DNA of 13,295 bases from CAYMCV01 sp964389005 (lineage in GTDB: Bacteria > Bacillota > Clostridia > Lachnospirales > Lachnospiraceae): the NCBI GenBank assembly GCA_964389005.1, contig CAYMCV010000067.1:1-13295 (forward strand), given 5' to 3'. The notes below the pieces were generated by a model. That model saw only the letters and a list, made by a program, of their open reading frames with translations. It made no database searches and was not told the DNA's origin. Below, piece after piece: positions 1 through 7,593 of this stretch (position 1 is the first letter of the stretch; each line of letters begins with the position of its first letter). Made by a program: the position numbers and the translations under genes.

Positions 1-688
1 CTACGCCTTTGACAAGCGTTTCAATCGTCGCGCCATCACGCAAAATCGTGATTTTATCTGCAACATATGAAATCTCGTTAAGTTTGTGCGAAATGATAAT
101 GGATGTCAATCCTTCTTTCTTGAATTTTAACAAGAGTTCCAATAAAGCCTTGGACTCCGCTTCGTTCAAAGAAGCCGTCGGCTCATCTAAAATCAGTAAT
201 TTGGCATTTTTTGCCAACGCTTTTGCAATTTCAACCAACTGCTGTTTTCCGACACCTATATCTTTTATCAACGTACGGGAGTCTTCTTTGAGTCCGACTG
301 TTTTTAACAGTTCGTCTCCGCGTCCGTAGGTTTTATTCCAATTAATCTTGTACTTACTTCCCTGCTCATTTCCCAGAAACATATTCTCACCGATTGTCAT
401 ATAGGGAATCAATGCAAGTTCCTGATGAATGATTACAATTCCTTTTTCCTCACTGTCTTTGATGGCTGTAAACTTGCACTCATGGGAATCATAAATTATC
501 TTACCTTCATACGTTCCATAGGGGTAAATTCCGCTCAGAACGTTCATCAGTGTGGACTTGCCAGCACCGTTCTCGCCTACGAGAGCATGAATTTCGCCCT
601 CTTCCACTTTCAAGTTAACATTATCAAGTGCTTTGACACCGGGGAAAGTTTTGGTTATGCTTTTCATTTCCAATAAAATCTTTGCCAA
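1..688 (-). CDS. mmsA: Multiple-monosaccharide ABC transporter ATP-binding protein, N-terminal part (runs off the left edge)
   Basis: This is the energising ATPase of a sugar importer of the CUT2 class (MmsA/GguA/XylG type), a cytoplasmic subunit that normally has about 500 residues and two tandem ATPase domains. Only the first 229 codons are present. Visible motifs are Walker A GENGAGKST (residues 38-46), a Q-loop HQEL (Q89), a degenerate signature IGVGKQQ (144-150), Walker B LLILDEP (164-170) and the switch His in IISH (H201), so domain 1 looks catalytically intact. The start is taken as TTG at 688-686 because AGGAGG lies 7 nt upstream; the first in-frame ATG (667-665) has no such site. It follows the chvE-like gene with a 136-bp gap containing a stem-loop and no clear promoter, so it is probably the second gene of that operon; the permease should lie beyond the left edge. 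The exact sugar cannot be read from an ATPase. Confidence 0.93.
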   Translation of the reverse strand, partial: MAKILLEMKSITKTFPGVKALDNVNLKVEEGEIHALVGENGAGKSTLMNVLSGIYPYGTYEGKIIYDSHECKFTAIKDSEEKGIVIIHQELALIPYMTIGENMFLGNEQGSKYKINWNKTYGRGDELLKTVGLKEDSRTLIKDIGVGKQQLVEIAKALAKNAKLLILDEPTASLNEAESKALLELLLKFKKEGLTSIIISHKLNEISYVADKITILRDGATIETLVKGV

Positions 689-742
689 TGTTATCCCTCC
701 TGGTTCTAAATTCATTTTTCATACCACATGATTCATCAATGA

Positions 743-805
743 CACAAGTAAGTCCCCTAAATCCATCTTACGCATCTCGCCTGTGAAAAAAGGGGACTAC
801 CTGTG
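743..805 (-). promoter_or_regulatory. Intercistronic stem-loop between chvE and mmsA
   Basis: Two long arms, CACAAGTAAGTCCCCT (743-758) and AGGGGACTACCTGTG (791-805, plus-strand reading), are complementary apart from one bulged base and one mismatch/G-U pair, separated by 32 nt. There is no run of T after the stem in the transcribed (minus) direction, so it does not look like a complete intrinsic terminator. In many binding-protein-dependent transport operons a 3' stem-loop after the binding-protein gene protects the upstream message or attenuates readthrough, giving more binding protein than membrane subunits. That role is inferred here from position and structure. Confidence 0.6.
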
Positions 806-824
806 TTATTACATATTTACAGTA

Positions 825-1886
825 CTACTGTAAATCAGCTTCCGTATAGTATCCGGAGTCAATTAACAATTCTTTGTAATTATTCACATCCGCAAATACC
901 GGCTCGCAAAGGTAAGAAGGAACAACATATGCTCCGTTGTCGTATGTCTCTGTATCATTCACGGGAGCTTTTTCACCCTTCATGATAGCATCAACCATCT
1001 CAACAACCTTGGTTGCAAGTGTACGGGTATCTTTGAAGATTGACATGGACTGCTTGCCTGCCTTCATGTTCTTAACGTTTGTGATATCGCAATCCTGACC
1101 AGTGATTACCGGCCAAGCGCCTGTGTAGTTAGCTTCCAAAGAGTTAGCAACGCCGAGAGCTGTGGAGTCATTGGAGCAAAGAACAGCGTCAAGCTGTGTT
1201 CCGTCTGCATAGTTTGCAGAAATGATTGCGTCCATTCTTTCCTGTGCTTTGTCTGTTGCCCAAGCTGCCGTTGCTACAGTTTCAAAATCAACCTGACCTG
1301 ATTTAACAACGAGTTTGCCGGAATCGATGTACTGCTGAAGAACGTCCATTGCACCACCGAAGAAATATCTTGCGTTGTTGTCGCCCGGGTCACCGGTAAC
1401 AAGTTCGATATTGAACGGGCCTGCTGCATTTTTCAGATCAAGTGCTGTTTCAATGTACTCGCCCTGCTTCGTTCCTACCATGTAGTTATCGAAGGTTGCG
1501 TAGTAGGATACAGCGTCAGAGTTCATAATCAAACGGTCATAAGCGATAACCGGAATGTTCTTCTCTTTTGCCTGATCCATAACACTACCGAGAGATTCGC
1601 CGTCGATGGAAGCGATAACAAGGATATCACATCCGCCGTTGATCATGTTCTCAATCTGAGAAACCTGTGTGTTAATGTCGTTTGATGCATACTGTAAATC
1701 AACTTCATAACCAGCTTTTTGTAACTGTTCTTGCATGTTGGAACCATCCTGATTCCATCTCTGTAAATCCTTTGTCGGCATTGCAACGCCAACTTTCTTT
1801 GCTCCGGAGCCGCCGCCTGCACAGCCAACGAGCAACGTCGCCATCATTCCGAGAACGAGAATGACACTGAGTAATTTCTTCTTCAT
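825..1886 (-). CDS. chvE: ChvE-like multiple-monosaccharide-binding lipoprotein of an ABC importer
   Basis: This 353-residue extracytoplasmic solute-binding protein captures monosaccharides outside the membrane and delivers them to the CUT2 importer whose ATPase gene follows. Residues 1-22 form a lipoprotein signal with hydrophobic core and lipobox LVGC (Cys22), followed by a Gly/Ser-rich linker. The two-lobed binding fold shows the contact motifs of the XylF/ChvE family: QRW (R43, W44), AYDRLI (D117, R118), CSND (N239, D240), GQDCD (D265) and FKDTR near 284-288. Length is normal for the family. The ATG is preceded by GGGAGGT at good spacing. The gene has its own upstream region with an extended -10 and a palindrome, and lies directly after the terminator of the two-component cluster, so it is the likely regulated output. 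Assignment to ChvE rather than plain XylF rests on overall resemblance and on the neighbouring MmsA-type ATPase; ligand identity is not proven. Confidence 0.9.
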   Translation of the reverse strand: MKKKLLSVILVLGMMATLLVGCAGGGSGAKKVGVAMPTKDLQRWNQDGSNMQEQLQKAGYEVDLQYASNDINTQVSQIENMINGGCDILVIASIDGESLGSVMDQAKEKNIPVIAYDRLIMNSDAVSYYATFDNYMVGTKQGEYIETALDLKNAAGPFNIELVTGDPGDNNARYFFGGAMDVLQQYIDSGKLVVKSGQVDFETVATAAWATDKAQERMDAIISANYADGTQLDAVLCSNDSTALGVANSLEANYTGAWPVITGQDCDITNVKNMKAGKQSMSIFKDTRTLATKVVEMVDAIMKGEKAPVNDTETYDNGAYVVPSYLCEPVFADVNNYKELLIDSGYYTEADLQ

Positions 1887-1971
1887 TTGATACCTCCCAT
1901 GATTGTTTTTACCCGATGCGGATGCATATCGTTGTATGTAATTGCCGCACCTTGTTATTGATTACGCTAAG

Positions 1972-1980
1972 AATATAACA
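1972..1980 (-). promoter_or_regulatory. Extended -10 promoter element for the chvE-mmsA operon
   Basis: On the minus strand the sequence reads TG-T-TATATT, with the -10 hexamer at 1977-1972 and the TG of an extended -10 at 1980-1979. With a 17-bp spacer the -35 would be AGTTTT (2000-1995), a poor match to TTGACA. Transcription would start near 1966, giving a leader of about 80 nt. A poor -35 with a usable -10 fits an activator-dependent promoter. No experiment supports this start site. Confidence 0.45.
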
Positions 1981-1991
1981 CGTTACAATAC

Positions 1992-2023
1992 GCAAAAACT
2001 TGCAACATTCTTCACATTTTTGC
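1992..2023. promoter_or_regulatory. Inverted repeat, candidate operator upstream of chvE
   Basis: GCAAAAA (1992-1998) and TTTTTGC (2017-2023) form a perfect 7-bp inverted repeat spaced by 18 bp, which puts the half-site centres about 25 bp apart. It covers the -35 region and immediately upstream of the proposed chvE -10, where an AraC-type activator usually contacts DNA. A smaller symmetric sequence, TAAC-GT-GTTA on the minus strand, lies just downstream and abuts the -10. Binding by the regulator encoded at 3209-4804 is inferred from proximity only. Confidence 0.4.
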
Positions 2024-2040
2024 TTTTTTCGGGACAAGAC

Positions 2041-2080
2041 AAAAAACTCATGCTAGCACATTTTTGTGTTCGCATGAGTC
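2041..2080 (-). terminator. Rho-independent terminator after the XylF-like gene
   Basis: On the minus strand, ACTCATGC (2079-2072) pairs perfectly with GCATGAGT (2053-2046); an inner CAC/GTG pairing lengthens the stem around an A-rich loop, and a run of six T follows (2046-2041). It lies about 70 bp after the stop of the XylF-like gene and upstream of the chvE promoter, so it separates the sensing cluster from the transport operon. Confidence 0.85.
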
Positions 2081-2150
2081 TTGATGACAATAATCTCCTA
2101 TCATTGGTAGACATAACTTATCCTGTTCCTATGATCTCTAAAAACGCTCT

Positions 2151-3212
2151 TTACGGCATCTTATACGGTACATTTAAATACACATCTTCTTTTAGGTGGA
2201 AACCGCTGTTGATAATGACTTCGTTCATGTTCTCTTCCGTAACGCTGATGGGTTCCAAACTGATGTATGGTACGTCATAGGTTCCGTCGTTGATGGTTTC
2301 TGTGGTGTGGAGTTTGTCTCCCTGCGCCATCATAACTGCACATTCCGCAGCTTTCTGCGCCAATTTTTCAACCGGTTTGTATACGGTCATCAATTGCGTC
2401 CCTTCTACAATACGCTGACATGCTTCCAAATCCGCATCCTGTCCGACAACCAACACATTGCCCGCCAGTCTCTTTTCTGCCAAAGCATGAACGACTTGGC
2501 TCGCCAAATTATCATTCCCACACATGATGGCATTGGCATTCTGTACGATATCCGTATGCTCATATACATAATTTGCTGCAAGCTCCGCACGCCATCCGTC
2601 TGCATGCATGGAGTCTAATATTGTTATATTGTTCGCTTCCATGACCGATTGAAAACCACCCTCTAAAATGGGAACATTACTGTCGGTCAATGAACCGCCG
2701 AGCATTAAGACATTACCGCCGGACAAGCCTTCATTCACAAGTGCTTCTCCCATTTTAACACCGACATCCTCATTATCAAACGAAATATATAAGTCTACAT
2801 TTGCATCCCGAATCAGACGGTCATAAGCGATGATCTTGATTCCCGCATCCTTCGCTTTTTGAACCTCAGCTTTGAGCGCATCGGAATCAATGCAGATAAT
2901 AACGATGACATCCATACCGCTTTTGATAAAATACTCTACCTGCTTCTTTTGTTCCTCGACGTCCCCGTTTGCATTCTGAACATTCACTTCTGCACCGAGT
3001 TCCTTCGCCATGGATACGAATACATCGCGATCTCGGACCCAACGTTCAATCACGAAGGAATCGAATAACATACCGATCTGTACTTTATCCGTTTCATCTT
3101 CCACGGTCGTCTTGTCATCCGCTTCATTTTGATTGCAACCACTGATAAAAACAGACGCTGTCAGAAGAAGAATCAATAACACCTCACCAATTCTTTTAGC
3201 CAAGCGCATCAC
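2151..3212 (-). CDS. XylF-like sugar-binding lipoprotein encoded next to the response regulator
   Basis: This 353-residue protein has an N-terminal lipoprotein signal with lipobox ISGC (Cys26), then an acidic linker, then a complete two-lobed sugar-binding fold resembling D-xylose-binding XylF. Motifs that contact pentose or hexose in this family are present: ERWVRDRD (R57, W58), AYDRLI (D131, R132), DGW near 205-207, CGND (N233, D234), GQDAD (D259) and VYKP (K279). The start is GTG at 3212-3210: AAGGAGGG lies 7 nt upstream, whereas the adjacent ATG (3209-3207) is 10 nt away. The GTG overlaps the TGA of the response-regulator gene (GTGA), which implies translational coupling. A terminator follows it, so no transporter subunit shares its transcript. 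It may feed the ChvE/MmsA importer, act as a sensor accessory, or both. It is not a simple duplicate of chvE; the two differ throughout. Confidence 0.9.
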   Translation of the reverse strand: MMRLAKRIGEVLLILLLTASVFISGCNQNEADDKTTVEDETDKVQIGMLFDSFVIERWVRDRDVFVSMAKELGAEVNVQNANGDVEEQKKQVEYFIKSGMDVIVIICIDSDALKAEVQKAKDAGIKIIAYDRLIRDANVDLYISFDNEDVGVKMGEALVNEGLSGGNVLMLGGSLTDSNVPILEGGFQSVMEANNITILDSMHADGWRAELAANYVYEHTDIVQNANAIMCGNDNLASQVVHALAEKRLAGNVLVVGQDADLEACQRIVEGTQLMTVYKPVEKLAQKAAECAVMMAQGDKLHTTETINDGTYDVPYISLEPISVTEENMNEVIINSGFHLKEDVYLNVPYKMP

Positions 3213-4804
3213 TCTTTTCCCTCCTTAAATTCCGTCGGTGTGGTACCGACATATTTCTTAAATGAGCGACTGAAATAGTTTGGATCCGCATATCCGATCA
3301 TCGCACAGATGGATTTGATCGAATAGTCAGATTCCAACAATAATTTCTTGGCGCTTTCGATTCTGACTTTATTCAGATACTCAACAAAATTCTCGCCCGT
3401 TCCTTCCTTAAAAACCTTACTGAAGTAGTAAGAACTGATATTTAACTGTCTTGAGACTTCATCCAATGACAAGTCTCGTGCATAGTTGCTCCGTATATAC
3501 TGTTGCGCAATTTCAATCATATTGGTGGACTTCTCTGTGCGTTTTCCCAGAATATTACGACACGCATCGGTTATCTTTTCCAGAAACCACCCCTTCACTT
3601 CCTCGGGCTGTTGCATTTTCAACAAATCAGGCAAATAGTCCTGACGTACTTTGAAACGATACGTCATACCACCTTTATCATAGGCCAGATGCTCCGCCCA
3701 TAAGACGAACTCCAGAACTTTGAGGCGTATATCCATCAAACTGTCCGGATAGTTTTCTTCCATCCAACTAAAAAAAATCGTCGCCGTCGATACTGCACTG
3801 TGATAATCCCCCTTCTCAATCTGAGAAAACAACCGTTTCTCCGTATCAACCGGATAATCATCTGCGTAATCACAACGAATGGATAAATCATCGCCGTGCG
3901 CCACACTTCCCGTTGTGTGAATCAATGCCTGCAACGCTTCGCTGTAAGACTCCGACATGTATTGTAATTCTTTGGTTCCGCCAATACCGATACGGAAACT
4001 GATTCCGATTTTGTTGTGTAGTTTACGTGCCAGTTCTCGTGCCTTTTCAATCAAAAGGTTTCTTTCGTCATAATTCATTTCCGCCGTATCATAAGGAACC
4101 AAAACCGCTAATTTATTCGCCATAATGGTACCGACGATTCCGCCGAAATATTCTTTGGCATATTCACGTAACTCATGATAATGACTCTGTAATCGCACGC
4201 TGCTCCCGACTGCGTTTGTCATGTGGTTGCCTTCTTGTCTGTCACCGCACACCACTGCAATCATGTAGCCGTATTTCTGATGAATACCCAGTATTGTCGT
4301 ATAGTTTTCGATATCCTCCGTAAAATGTTCTTGCAACAGTACATTATAAATCAAACCGCTTTCAATAATCGGAACCACCGTCTCCAGTTTTTCCTTCACA
4401 AGCAAATCATTGCTTCTTCGGCTTCTCTCCTGTGCAATGATTTCCATGGCACGCTGTAAAACCGTAACGATACGCTTTTTATCCATAGGTTTCGTAATAT
4501 AGTCAAGAACCCCGAGTTTAATGGCTTCCGTCGCATAATCGAATTTATCGTAAGCAGACATCACGATAAAAATCACATCACGATTCTTCTCACGAATTTC
4601 TTTCATCGCATCAATCCCATTGATTCCCGGCATCTGAATGTCCATAATCGCAATATCGGGACGAAACGTCTCCGCCAATTCAATGACGCTTCTCCCGGTT
4701 TTGGCATACTCCACTTCACATTCCCGACCGAATTCCTTCTCAATGATAAACTTCAATGAATCAATTACGATTCCTTCGTCGTCTGCCAACATGATTCTGT
4801 ACAT
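3209..4804 (-). CDS. AraC-family two-component response regulator (YesN type)
   Basis: A 531-residue cytoplasmic transcription regulator phosphorylated by the kinase encoded just upstream. Residues 1-120 form a receiver domain with acidic pocket D8-D9, phospho-acceptor D55 (in MDIQMPG), S83 and K105 (TKP), all canonical. Residues of about 130-420 form the long middle region typical of YesN regulators. Residues of about 428-531 form an AraC-type DNA-binding domain with two helix-turn-helix motifs, including DEVSRQLNISSYYFSKVFKEG and the conserved end IGYADPNYFSRSFKKYVGTTPTEF. It starts 13 bp after the kinase stop and overlaps the start of the XylF-like gene, so kinase, regulator and XylF-like gene form one operon. 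The nearest candidate target is the chvE operon promoter. In known clostridial xylose systems the equivalent YesN regulator activates xylose-transport genes; that parallel is inference here. Confidence 0.93.
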   Translation of the reverse strand: MYRIMLADDEGIVIDSLKFIIEKEFGRECEVEYAKTGRSVIELAETFRPDIAIMDIQMPGINGIDAMKEIREKNRDVIFIVMSAYDKFDYATEAIKLGVLDYITKPMDKKRIVTVLQRAMEIIAQERSRRSNDLLVKEKLETVVPIIESGLIYNVLLQEHFTEDIENYTTILGIHQKYGYMIAVVCGDRQEGNHMTNAVGSSVRLQSHYHELREYAKEYFGGIVGTIMANKLAVLVPYDTAEMNYDERNLLIEKARELARKLHNKIGISFRIGIGGTKELQYMSESYSEALQALIHTTGSVAHGDDLSIRCDYADDYPVDTEKRLFSQIEKGDYHSAVSTATIFFSWMEENYPDSLMDIRLKVLEFVLWAEHLAYDKGGMTYRFKVRQDYLPDLLKMQQPEEVKGWFLEKITDACRNILGKRTEKSTNMIEIAQQYIRSNYARDLSLDEVSRQLNISSYYFSKVFKEGTGENFVEYLNKVRIESAKKLLLESDYSIKSICAMIGYADPNYFSRSFKKYVGTTPTEFKEGKE

Positions 4805-4817
4805 ACTCCACCATCCT

Positions 4818-6287
4818 TCAGATAAAAATTGTCACCTGTGTTCCCATACCTTCGCCGGCGCTCTCAATCAACAGTACATCATCTCGTTCCAAATACAATT
4901 GCAGTCTATTGATAACATTCTCAATCGCGATACCGTTAGAACTTGATTTCTTTTCTTTTTGCTTCAAAGCGCCGGTCATAATTCTCTCGATGGTATCCGC
5001 GCTCATACCGATGCCGTTGTCTGCAATGCAAATACACACCAATCCATCCGTGGTATAAACACGAATCGTGATTTTTCCTTTTCCTTCCATTTCCTTAATG
5101 CCGTGATTAACACAGTTCTCCACCAAGGGTTGCAAAATCATGCACGGAATCTGTACATCCAGAAGCGTTGGATCGATGTCTTTCTCGTAGTGAATCTCCC
5201 CCGCAAATCGCACATTCAGAATATAGATATAATGGTCAATCGATTCGATTTCTTCCTGAATCGTAACCGTTTCGTTTCCTTTACGTACATTATATCGAAA
5301 GAAATCAGCCATATTCTGTATGTAATCGTATGTCTTGTCCGCTTCCTCCATCATTGCAAGTTGCGCGCCTGCATTAAGCGTATTAAAAAGAAAATGCGGA
5401 TTGATTTGTGCCTGTAAGTATTTCAGTTGTGCATCTTTTAGATTGGACTCAATCAGAAGTTCCTTTTCCTTCAATGCACGTTCCACTTCCATACTATCCT
5501 TAATCTGCTCAATATAAGCGCGAATACTGATAACCATTTTGTTAAAAGCATTGGTAACAACGCCGACTTCATCGCGCGAAGTAATTTCCAAAAGTTCTAT
5601 GTCAAGATTACCTTTGGCGACATCATCCGCTGATTTGGATAGTTTTTTTAACGGTTCGATGATGGTTCCGGTAAGTCCTACGATAATCAATGCATTTCCG
5701 ATGATGGCAAGAAACAGGACAATCATACTGACCACTTCAAACAAACGAAATGCATCCGATAATGTACTATAACTTTCGGAGTTATTCTTGAATAATTCGT
5801 TGTTAAGGCTGTAGATATAGGTATTGATATAACTGTATAATTCCGATGCTTCTTCGTGCCTGTCACTGTATTTCTCGACATTTCGCCCACGCTTTGCTTC
5901 GATGACCTGTGCCGTGGTATCCAAGTATTCCACAGACATATACTTGATGTTTCGAATCATACGATCGTAGTATCGACCCGTAACCTTGATATCCAAGTCG
6001 GAAACCAATTGCAGGTAATTTTGCTCGTTCCGGTAATACTCGCCAAGCGAATCACTCGTCTTGGTGTTCAAATAATCCGTCATGCTCTCCTGAACCTTGG
6101 TGATGGAGGAAGATAATTCATTCAGATGAAGGTTCTCACGATAAACCGCATCCAATTTGTTGGCCATGCTGTTCACACCAATCATCAGAATTAAATTGAC
6201 GATAAAAACAAGGATGTTGGCCAAAATAAATATCAAACTGATTTTGGCTTGCAGGGAGAAGGCTTTCGAACTAATTTTCTTCTTCAA
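4818..6287 (-). CDS. YesM/LytS-type sensor histidine kinase
   Basis: A 489-residue inner-membrane kinase. From the chosen start: membrane segment 1 at about 16-38, an extracytoplasmic sensor region of about 140 residues, membrane segment 2 at about 181-205, a HAMP linker at about 205-259, a His_kinase domain with phospho-acceptor H298 in AQINPHFLFN, and an HATPase_c domain with N-box LVENCVNHGI (N391), G1 box ADNGIGM and G2 box NGIAIENVINRL. The start is taken as TTG at 6287-6285 because GGAGG lies 8 nt upstream; an in-frame ATG at 6320 lies upstream of that ribosome site and would place it inside the gene. The gene overlaps the end of the anchored binding-protein gene by 17 nt, so coupling is likely. 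The extracytoplasmic region has no obvious ligand fold of its own, consistent with sensing through the binding protein encoded just before it, as in XylFII-LytS. Confidence 0.92.
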   Translation of the reverse strand: MKKKISSKAFSLQAKISLIFILANILVFIVNLILMIGVNSMANKLDAVYRENLHLNELSSSITKVQESMTDYLNTKTSDSLGEYYRNEQNYLQLVSDLDIKVTGRYYDRMIRNIKYMSVEYLDTTAQVIEAKRGRNVEKYSDRHEEASELYSYINTYIYSLNNELFKNNSESYSTLSDAFRLFEVVSMIVLFLAIIGNALIIVGLTGTIIEPLKKLSKSADDVAKGNLDIELLEITSRDEVGVVTNAFNKMVISIRAYIEQIKDSMEVERALKEKELLIESNLKDAQLKYLQAQINPHFLFNTLNAGAQLAMMEEADKTYDYIQNMADFFRYNVRKGNETVTIQEEIESIDHYIYILNVRFAGEIHYEKDIDPTLLDVQIPCMILQPLVENCVNHGIKEMEGKGKITIRVYTTDGLVCICIADNGIGMSADTIERIMTGALKQKEKKSSSNGIAIENVINRLQLYLERDDVLLIESAGEGMGTQVTIFI

Positions 6288-7362
6288 CGATATCACCTCC
6301 CGACATAAATTGTTCGACATTATTCTTATCGATTAATGTAATGTCGGCGGTCAGATACTGACTGGTATTGCCAAGTTCATGATACTCCTCCAGTGCATTC
6401 ACGCAATATCGCCCCATTTGCAAGGTATCTACCGTCAAAGTCGCATACATAACTTCTCGTGAAATTGCATTGATAATTGTCGGCGAGTCGTAGTATCCAA
6501 GAACATCTACCACACCAACTTTATTGTAATCAACCAGTGCCTGATAGACACAGGTGGTATTTAATTCATTCAAGCAGACAATAACATCCGGCAAATCCTC
6601 TTCCATAAAAATATCTCGGATGGATTCTTCTACGGAAAAAGTGTTCTTATCGTCAACCGAGACAAGCGTCATATTAATTTCAGATCCCGATACTTTTTCT
6701 TTGTCAATGGTTTCCTGAATACCGGAACATACAATATTCTGTCCGGAATCTTCTGTATATGCATTGACGAGAACGACGACATTAAGCGATGCTTCTTCCG
6801 ATACCGTCGCGGTATTTGGACCGCTGTTAATACGTAATTTTTTACGGACTTTATCAATTTTTAGCACCTGTCTTCCGTACTCTCGCCCAAGATTATAACT
6901 ACCGACGCCGACAAAACAGCAGCGTTCGCTCTTGGTATTGTCGTTATATACGGTCACAACGGGAATACCGGCATCAGCCGCTTGATTGATTAAATTTGTC
7001 ATTTCGTTACTGTCGTTTGCTGCGACTATAATCCCGTCCACACGAGAAGCAATGGCAATTTCCATTAATTCTTCATTTGTATAATCTTCCGAGAGATTCT
7101 CGCCAAGCATTTCCACATAAATGTTATTTTTGAGTCCTTGCTCATAAGCACCTTCATAAACCGACTCCCAAAAACCAAGTTTACGATCTTCCGGAATGAT
7201 GACATAGTATTGATCGTATTCTGAGGTGTCAATGATTTCACGTGTGGTGCGTTGAAAATAAACAAAAATCATAATCGTCATCGTAATCGAAATAAGCACA
7301 ATGAATAATGACAATGTATATAGAAAGAAGTATTTACTCTTGGTGAATTTATTCTTATGCAT
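6271..7362 (-). CDS. Membrane-anchored periplasmic-binding-protein-like sugar sensor
   Basis: This 363-residue protein starts with a short basic cytoplasmic tail (MHKNKFTKSK), one membrane segment at about 11-36 and no lipobox or evident signal-peptidase site, so it should stay tethered to the membrane. Residues of about 51-350 form a type I periplasmic-binding fold of the ribose/galactose (RbsB-like) group: YVIIPEDRKLGFWESVYEGAYEQG at the start, VDGIIVAANDS, AGIPVVTVYND, then CLNELNTT and VLGYYD in the second lobe. It lacks the AYDRLI motif of XylF and ChvE (it has VYND at the equivalent place), so it may bind another ligand or bind differently. It is the first gene of the kinase-regulator cluster and overlaps the kinase gene, so its likely role is signal input to the kinase rather than transport, like XylFII. 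It begins 35 bp after the small Cys protein with no terminator between them. Confidence 0.85.
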   Translation of the reverse strand: MHKNKFTKSKYFFLYTLSLFIVLISITMTIMIFVYFQRTTREIIDTSEYDQYYVIIPEDRKLGFWESVYEGAYEQGLKNNIYVEMLGENLSEDYTNEELMEIAIASRVDGIIVAANDSNEMTNLINQAADAGIPVVTVYNDNTKSERCCFVGVGSYNLGREYGRQVLKIDKVRKKLRINSGPNTATVSEEASLNVVVLVNAYTEDSGQNIVCSGIQETIDKEKVSGSEINMTLVSVDDKNTFSVEESIRDIFMEEDLPDVIVCLNELNTTCVYQALVDYNKVGVVDVLGYYDSPTIINAISREVMYATLTVDTLQMGRYCVNALEEYHELGNTSQYLTADITLIDKNNVEQFMSGGDIVEEEN

Positions 7363-7397
7363 TTACACGTTCCTTCCCGCAGCAGATTGAATCATCG

Positions 7398-7574
7398 TCA
7401 CTGTTTTCTGACGATTTTGTACTCATCGCCGGACTGAAAATACGGACATTGATAGCCGGAATCATTGATGAATCTGAAGTATTCGTCTTCATCCATGTTT
7501 ACCGAGCAGATATATTCCTCATAATCCTCATCATACATATAAAAATTACATTCTTCACACTGGTTTGACGCCAT
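7398..7574 (-). CDS. Small four-cysteine protein (DUF6472-like)
   Basis: A 58-residue acidic protein with a CxxC near the N-terminus (C6, C9), C23 in EYICSVN and C43 in QCPYF, ending in DEYKIVRKQ. The four cysteines suggest a small metal-binding (zinc-ribbon-like) fold. The pattern resembles the short Lachnospiraceae family DUF6472 as I remember it; the function is unknown. The start is the ATG at 7574-7572, because family members begin a few residues before the CxxC. An upstream AAAGGAG is 13 nt away, somewhat far; the longer frame back to a TTG at 7610 overlaps the preceding gene and has no ribosome site. It begins 19 bp after the nicotinamidase-like gene and is probably cotranscribed with it. 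Confidence 0.75.
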   Translation of the reverse strand: MASNQCEECNFYMYDEDYEEYICSVNMDEDEYFRFINDSGYQCPYFQSGDEYKIVRKQ

Positions 7575-7593
7575 AATATTTTTATAACTCCTT

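Noticed and set aside
1978..1994. Catabolite-control (cre) site near the chvE promoter
   Set aside because: TGTAACGTGTTA has some symmetry but does not align with the cre consensus at the central CG.
2196..2618. Plus-strand 140-codon open frame
   Set aside because: It is antisense to the XylF-like lipoprotein gene, whose motifs and signal peptide are clear.
4959..5417. Plus-strand 152-codon open frame
   Set aside because: It lies wholly opposite the histidine kinase gene, has no ribosome site or family resemblance, and is an antisense shadow.
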